The notes below the pieces were generated by a model. The model saw only the letters and a list, made by a program, of their open reading frames with translations, ran no database searches and was not told the DNA's origin. This document shows positions 56,822-64,000 of a stretch of DNA of 64,000 nucleotides, piece after piece (position 1 is the stretch's first letter; each line of letters opens with the position of its first letter). A program made the position numbers and the translations under genes. The stretch is taken from contig JAEBUN010000005.1 of assembly GCA_023014365.1 (NCBI GenBank), positions 1,674,001 through 1,738,000 on the forward strand, in the 5' to 3' direction. This DNA is from Lepiota brunneoincarnata. Taxonomy: Eukaryota; Basidiomycota; Agaricomycetes; Agaricales; Agaricaceae.

Positions 56822-59660
56822 ATGCCTGCCAACCATACAGGACCTCTCTCCATCGAGTCCCTCCTCCAGAAGCAGCGCGAGGAGAGGGAGGCCGCCACAA
56901 AGGTATTCCTATGACATTTCATTCCTACTCCCCGGCTAACAACTTCCCCCCGTGGCCCCACCAGCCCAAGTTTCTAACAAAGGAAGAACGAGCCAAGCTC
57001 GCCATTGCCAAGCGCGCTCAAGGAATCAAAGAACAGAAAGAACGAGAAGATGCATCCAGACGAGATAGAGAAGCTCTAGAGCGAGAAGCTGAAGAGATCG
57101 CCTCCGCCAAAGAGCGAAGCAAATATCGTCGTCAGTACTTTCAATCCTCCTGCTAAAACCCCTAATTCCTTATCTGAGACAAACACCTAGACGACGACAG
57201 GTATAACAGCTCAGATCGTGATAGAGACCGCTATGGCAGACGGGAACGGGATAATCGGGGCAGACCAGCCCCTCCACCGCCTTCAGCTGAAGACCGTCGT
57301 CACGACGCTTTCCAAAATGTACCTACTGGCCCTCGCGCTGACCGGGGAAAAAGCGGTACACCAAACGGTTTCAACGACCACTCATCGACCATGCCCCCTC
57401 CCCCCATCCCCTCTTCTGGCTCCAATGGCTCCCTTCCTGAATCATCCACTCCCTACGCCCCGCCCATGACTGAAAACGACCTCACTGCAATTCGCTCACG
57501 CTATCTCGGCGTTGACAAAAAGAAGCGCAAGATTCGGAAAATGAATGACAGAAAGTTTGTTTTCGACTGGGACACGCAGGATGATACGTTTTCTGAGGAT
57601 TCCCCTGTGGCGGTGGGGAGTAATAGGCAAGGGGCTCAGATCATGTTTGGACGAGGGCATCTGGCTGGGATGGACGATGGCGGAGGGTCAGGGCCTAGGC
57701 GAACGTCTGCCGGAGCAGACAATCTAGCAGACGCTATGGAAAGGAGAAGGGCTGCCAAGGTTGGGTTTGATGAACGACATTGGACAGAGAAACCTCTGGG
57801 TGAGATGAAGGAACGTGACTGGCGTATATTCAGAGAAGACTTCAGCATCTCTGCCAGAGGTATGTATCCGTTATCACTCCCACCACTTGGGCCTTGCCAA
57901 TTTTTTGAATAGGTGGCAACATCCCTCACCCTCTTCGCTCCTGGACCGAATCCGATATACCTCAACCCATTCTTGAATGCATCGAACGAATCGGCTACAA
58001 AGACCCTTCGCCTATTCAGCGACAGGCCATTCCAATCGGTCTTCAAAACCGTGATATCATTGGCATTGCTGAGACAGGTACCACCCAGCCGTCATGTGTT
58101 CCCAGTCTCCCGTACGCTCATGACCCACACTCCTAGGTTCGGGTAAGACGGCGGCCTTTGTGATCCCCATGCTTGCTTTCATTGGAAATTTGCCGCCATT
58201 CACGGACGACAATCGACATTTGGGACCCTATGCCCTGATCTTGGCGCCAACTCGTGAATTAGCACAACAGATAGAGACAGAGGCTCGCAAGTTTGCAGGG
58301 CCCCTTGGGTACAAGTGTGTGTCCATCGTCGGAGGTGTAAGCCTTCTCTTGTGCTGCTTTTTTTTAGTAGCCGGAACCTTCTCACCGGATAATCCACAGC
58401 GCTCTGTTGAGGAGCAACAATTCAATTTACGAGAGGGCGCTGAAATCGTGATTGCAACACCTGGTCGCCTCAAGGATGTTATTGAGAGGCATGTCCTTGT
58501 TCTCTCCCAGTGCCGGTACGTCGTGATGGACGAAGCCGATCGCATGGTCAACCTCGGGTTTGAAGCGGATTTGACATTTATTTTGGACGCTCTACCTACG
58601 GAGACCATGCAGGGTGAGGATCCTGGGGAACAAATGGACATTGATGGAGAAACCGTGGTCAAGAAGGGTCGGACCCGTGTGACCACACTATTCTCGGCTA
58701 CTATGCCACCTGCAGTCGAGCGTCTGGCCAGAAAGTACCTCAAGAAGCCTGCTGTGATCACAATTGGTGAAGCCGGCCGTGCCGTTGATACAGTCGAACA
58801 ACGGGTTGAGTTCGTCAACGGGGACGAGAAGAAGAAGTGCGCGATTTGTTATTTTATTCATGGACCAATTATTGATAAACGTTCACCAGAATACTTTTGT
58901 TGGAGATTCTCAACAGCAACGAATTTGCGCCTCCTATCATTGTATTCGTCAATCAAAAGAAAACAGCTGATATGGTTGCAAAAGACTTGAGCCGGGCAGG
59001 GGTACGTTCCAAAGCACCCTATCAAGTCGTTAATCGATATGCTCATTTATGGATAGTGGAGTGCATCCACTTTGCACTCGGGTAAGAACCAAGAACAGCG
59101 TGAAGCGTCATTGCAATCCTTGCGCAACGGAGAATCTGATGTCCTCGTCGCTACTGACTTGGCTGGCCGCGGCATTGATGTTCAAGACGTCAGCCTCGTG
59201 ATCAACTTCCAAATGGCGAATACGATCGAAGCTTATGTCCACCGTATTGGTACGGATCAACGTTGAGGTTCAGCTGTGTTTTGGGGTACTGATTAAGACA
59301 CTTTATCTACACACATTGTTCAGGTCGTACCGGTCGTGCTGGCAAGCTGGGCACGGCCATAACCTTCCTGACGAATGACGATGATGAAGTCATGTATGTG
59401 GGCTTGATATCAAGTTTTATTGTTGCTCCCATCTTACTTGTCTTTTTCAACCAGGTACGACCTTAAGCAAGGTGGGCTCATGATTTAACTTCACAGCATT
59501 CTGTGCGTCATGTTCTGATTCACATTAACCAATCCCTCCCCTAGAAATCTCAAAAAGCCCGGTCTCAAAAGTCCCCATCGAGCTTGCCAAGCATGAGGCC
59601 GCACAACATAAAGTGTCGCGGGAGATGAAAAGGAAGCGGGATGCTGAGGATCAAGGCTAG
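56822..59660 (+). CDS. PRP28: DEAD-box pre-mRNA splicing helicase Prp28
   Basis: An ATP-dependent RNA helicase that swaps U1 for U6 snRNA at the 5' splice site in the spliceosome. The start is [21 protein letters not shown]. Charged RS/RD-rich exons precede the helicase core, including [22 protein letters not shown] and [12 protein letters not shown]. Then come [21 protein letters not shown], the Q motif ([17 protein letters not shown]), Walker A AETGSGKT (split by an intron at about 58078-58137), [17 protein letters not shown] (about 58530), [43 protein letters not shown] and HRIGRTGRAG. The end is [11 protein letters not shown], stop TAG 59658-59660. The DEAD spelling and the inserted acidic loop after FILDAL ([13 protein letters not shown]) fit Prp28. 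About ten introns were bridged. Confidence 0.95.
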
Positions 59661-62600
59661 GGAGGGTAGACCTTATGATTATTGTCATCACTGTTTCTCT
59701 CCGTGGCTTTAATGATTGCAAGCGCTGGTGCAGTTGGCAGCAACTACTAGCAATTACATCTAATCTATAATATCCTTAATGGATCAAATCCCATTCTCGA
59801 CAAAGGGGATTACCACAAAAAAAGCCTTTGGTTCGCGGTTCGCCTGAGTGGTTTGGAAGAGCCGAGTGATGTACTTTTCTGGGTTTGTCCCTGAGGGCAT
59901 GCCCTGGTTTGTTTTCGGAGATCCTGTAGCCGGCTGGGAGAAACAGCCACTGCCTCGGAACGGAATTTCCATTTCACTTTATCTAATCGACAGTGCAAAC
60001 TCAGCGGCGCATCCCCCCTCTGATGTAAACTTTGCGACATCGCACCTGACGAAAGCCCCACTCCCAAAAATGCGATGAACCAGAGTTGCCACCCGTCGCC
60101 ACCCCGTCTTATATTAGACGCTGGATATAACCTTGAAAGAGACTCTCAGCGCCTCGCCTCTCTCTCAACTTGGTTGGCCCCTTATAATTTGTTTAGCGCT
60201 GACGCGGCAGAATACTTATCAGTTATCGATAACCCCACCAATTGTCATCCTGGATACCACGCCGCTCTGTGCGTGAGACCACACGCCCACGATGACAGGG
60301 CCTCGTTTGTGTGATGGGTCAGCGGCGATAGAACTTCTGCACACGCACGCGCGCAAGTCCTGTGAGGAACAGAAGAAACGAAAACACACACCACTTCCCC
60401 CGACAACCCCACTCCCCCCGATGACAATTACTTTTTGTCATATTTCATTTGCTCTTGACGGTGGCAAAGTCTAGAATCACCCGCCACACAGGAGATGGTG
60501 TTTTCTTTTCCAGGGATCCGTTTGCTTCCCCGCATGTGTATGGCGGTGACAGTGTGCCATGACCGAGGAACCGGCTGGGGTGACGATGTCTTCTGGCGCT
60601 CTTTGGGAGAAAGGTCCATGGACTGAGAACGCCTGTGTTGCGTTGGAAGTTTGTTAGGTAAGGAAATTGAGGACCGTCGCAGAGGTATGCCCCTGACGAG
60701 ATGGGGCCTGGCACACATCACCACGAGAGCTGAGAACCTCTGATTTCCTGTGAATGCCGATGAAGCCAAACTCTTTAAACTAGAACAATCTCCAGAGAGA
60801 GCAGTTGAGAACTAATATTACCATTGGGTGGCTTTAAGGAATCTTGCTTCGAGGTCACATTCATTGCCCCGAGATTAACCATGAGAGAAAAGGCAAGATG
60901 CACGGATGAACAAAGTATTAGCCAAGGACACAAGACTCCGCACTAAATCCCTCCTTGACGAGGGCGGACTGGCGCCGGGCACAGCACGTCAAATTAACAG
61001 AGAAGGTATTTCCGGGGTTAAGGAAATAAGCACCAACCTTGCAGCTGTAGCTTCATGTATGCACAGTAACTAGAACCAGCTTATCATCATCTGATCACCG
61101 CCAGCTTCTTCCTGGCAGGGTGTTCTACCGCGATGGCTGACCGGTTGACCCCCTCTATAAACGCAAGCGCAGCTTCTCCCACGGAACCTGGGCATGGACC
61201 ATGTCGGAGCTGGAGTGTAATCGGATCACTATAGCCTGGTCTGCTGTATGATTGGCCTCATCCACCAAGAAAAGGGGTGTTGGTGCCATCCCAGATATAC
61301 TTCCTGAGGGTCACGCAGGGAAAAGAGCTGTGTCAACAGCCTTTAGAACCAATCTGATGGACCCCTCCATACTTACAAGCTAGAGTACTGATAATCGATG
61401 AAAAATAAATTCTTATCGTTCCTTTCGATATCCAACAACTAATCGGCATTACTCAGGCGGAGCTGTGAGTCTCACTCCTCGTCTCTGACCGACCGACCGA
61501 ACCGGAACCAACTATAAGCACCCCAAACCATGTCCGGCCGAATTCCACGTTGTGTCGACTCCACGTTTGACAAAACGGGCTCTCCGTTCTCCAGGTTCGC
61601 TAAAATAGATCGGCAGGGTGAACGGCTCGCAGCGCCTGGAATTGGCATGGAGGAAAGTGGGAACAGCTTTTCGCACGAGGATGGCGTGGGCTTGAAAGGT
61701 CGATTTGTGGAAACGCACAGTCGAAATATCTTTTTTTTTTTTTTTTGTTAGCCATCGCCATTACCCAAACTCTGTGTGGGATGGGCCAGCTTGCCTGTCA
61801 TGGGCATCGGGCGCGTATCCGACAATTCAACCTTCGGAGATGCTAACCACGGTGGGTTTCCCCGTGTCGGCCTTGCTGATACGTCGCATTTCCTCGACCA
61901 CCGCAAGGAACTTTGATAAAATCACCCCCCACGTAGCGAGATTGGCAGACTCGAGTAAAAATCGACGTACACTAGCCGACTATCATTTAGATTGAAAAAG
62001 GACTTGGTGATGTCTCATAGACTTCTAGCCCCGGGGCTATACTGCCATGAAACATGACCTTTCACAGTACTAATGAACTGAGCCCCGGTGGTGGTGGTGG
62101 TAGTCCCACAGTCAGTCCCCTTGACGATTATACGCTATCTGCGCCTTTAACCCACCACAAAGTATTGATTTTTGTCCGGTACCAACACGAGGAGATCCAC
62201 CGTTCTAAGAATAGTGCTCGGTACCACGCATTGTAATGTCAAAAAGGCGGCGATGCAACGCACTACATCATAGCTGATTGGCAACTGCGCTTCGCAATAG
62301 GGAGGCGATCTTGTGACAGACTCTCTCAAGGGGATGGGAAGTTGTTCGTTCGGTTTGATAATCCTGAGCGCAGTTAGACGAGAAGTAAACCATTCCCATA
62401 GCGAGACGTAAAACGCGTAAAGGCTTGATAGTGATTGAGGCTGAGAAGCAGCCAGGGAGCTTTGGTACTCTGAAGTCTCGTCGAGTTCATGACATCACAA
62501 ATGCTTTCTTGCAGATCCAGGATACCAGAGCCCTTCAAGCTGCTTGACAGAGAAAATCGTGCATGGTCACACACAGAAATCCAAACGCCGCAAACCTGAC

Positions 62601-64000
62601 GGACTTTGTACAAGGCGGAGTAGAGTGGGTCTGTCAAGCTGCGGACAGAGCAGGGAGGAAGGGAGGGAGGTGAGGGGCAAAAAGTTCAAAATTAACGCAC
62701 CGGACGAACGCACGTATTTGTATATCAGCCACCAATTGTCCAACGCCCGTCGGCACTCCGCTCTTCAACACCGACCAAATCCAGGTCTGGACTTGGGCGA
62801 GTCATAGAGCTACGACATATAAATTACATGCCTCTGCTACCCAGCGCAGGGTGACCGTCGACGTGGGTGGAATATCGGCCCGAATGACGACAGGAGGACA
62901 ATACATAACATGTAACAAAGGAGCACTTAAATTCCCCTCTGTCCATCGTCCCCTCACACCAGAACCACTTGGGGTCGAAAATTAACTCTCAGTGATGAAG
63001 CACCATCAGGATCGGCGAGCGTGTGTGTTGCGTGTGTACCTGCCGGGGTAGACATGAAGTGATCCCTGAACTAATCTAATTCACAATGACGGGCATATAT
63101 GGGACGAGGAATACATTTGGAGGAAACCGGTTTATTATGGGGGGAAGGAGGTTGTGGGGTCTCGAGGGAGGTAAGTAAAACATAACACGTAATTATTTGG
63201 AGGGTGGGCGTTCTGATCCGATCGCTGGGAGGGGACCAAGCGTTGGTGAAGTCAACGGACTACTTACAAGTATAGTCCAGCTTGGATCCAAGACCCGACT
63301 AAGATATCCGAATATGGTCTGGCGCCGTCGGCCATGTGGGTCCCGCTGTCCCCTCCCGATTACATGGGCGCCAGGTCCATAATCTGCGATATGTCATCCT
63401 GCTCGCAGCGAGAGAATGCGGTAACCTATCGCTATTGCATTGGATGGCCCAACTCGGACAGACTCTGGAGGGAACCGGTTTGTTTTCCTACCGCAATTGT
63501 TCCAGGTATTTGATATGTCCCCTCGTGTGTCAGGACGGTGACGAGAAGGCCTTTTGTGGTGCCATTTTTGTCGGAGGGGTTGGCGGAGCCGTCACCATAT
63601 CGCATCGGGTACGGCAAAAATAGACATCCTGAGTTCATTCTCTCTCATTGATCAGGGGGACCAGTCCTGAGATGGGACTATACAACATATAGAACGAGGA
63701 ACAGGCAGGCACTGTCGGACAAATGTGGACACTTAAGCACCGTGCAAACGCCCAGACTGGGTCTCGGGACCAAGTTGGGTGTCTATCGTATGCTCCAGAT
63801 TTCATTTGTCGGCCGCCGTAGTTCACGTACAGCTGTTGGCTTCGTGCGGGAAATTTTGAGTGGCGGGCGGTATATTCTTTGCGGCGTGATAAGGGTGTGT
63901 GTTTTATTAACGAGTTGTCCAAGATTGCTCGAATGATATAAATCGCACAGTTTCACGCTTGTCAGTCTGAACAGTGATGTTGTACCATGTAGAGACTAGG
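59661..64000. other. 4.3 kb without a supportable gene
   Basis: I find no gene I can support on either strand. Open frames are short (60-113 codons), overlap in several frames and show no known domains. The longest, minus 60428-60769 (contains LPNKLPTQHRRSQSMDLSP), has no clear introns or start context. There is a 16-base T run at 61731-61746. Base composition is close to the coding part, so it is not an AT-rich decayed block. It may hold regulatory DNA, non-coding RNAs, lineage-specific small genes or the upstream region of a gene past the window. Confidence 0.5.
61731..61746. repeat. 16-base T homopolymer
   Basis: Sixteen consecutive T, that is a poly(A) tract on the minus strand, in otherwise mixed sequence. 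It could be the tail scar of a retroposed element or a simple mononucleotide repeat. No target-site duplication was recognised. Confidence 0.85.

Overview
This is a gene-dense window from a filamentous basidiomycete, most likely an agaricomycete. The genes are split by many introns of about 45-60 nt with GT-AG (occasionally GC-AG) borders. Intergenic spaces are often under 200 bp, and the proteins are those of a full eukaryotic cell (spindle pole, secretion, splicing, mitochondrial metabolism). No bacterial, viral or organellar block and no intact transposon was recognised. I joined exons by reading frames and splice signals, so internal borders are good to a few bases where stated and approximate elsewhere.

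Layout, left to right. A centrin-binding Sfi1 protein (minus) runs off the left edge. A Zn2Cys6 transcription factor (minus) follows, then about 2.9 kb with no supportable gene. Cytosolic HSP70 (minus) has a heat-shock-element promoter and is followed by the PP2A B56 subunit RTS1 (minus), a conserved proline-rich protein (plus), citrate synthase (minus, with an apparent 1-nt frameshift) and SEC66 (plus). Two tandem USP7/UBP15-type deubiquitinases (minus, about 20-29.7 kb) are the most striking locus. The left copy has glycine in place of the catalytic cysteine and lacks the C-terminal tail, yet shares about 1 kb of near-identical sequence with the right copy.

The middle holds a roughly 2,100-residue, mostly disordered protein with a long Glu/Arg helix (plus). 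After it come primase large subunit PRI2, phosphatidylserine synthase and SMC5/6 subunit NSE1 (all plus). A mitochondrial Msp1-like AAA ATPase, phosphatidylinositol synthase and a syntaxin with histidine at the SNARE zero layer follow (all minus). Asparagine synthetase (plus), a RhoGEF (minus), a family-16 methyltransferase (plus), a small conserved protein (minus) and the splicing helicase PRP28 (plus) complete the gene-rich part. The last 4.3 kb has no gene I can support.

Most genes are unrelated housekeeping functions packed together rather than a pathway cluster. Two CDP-alcohol phosphatidyltransferases (PS and PI synthase) do lie within 7 kb, and several gene pairs share very short divergent promoters (58, 84 and 181 bp).
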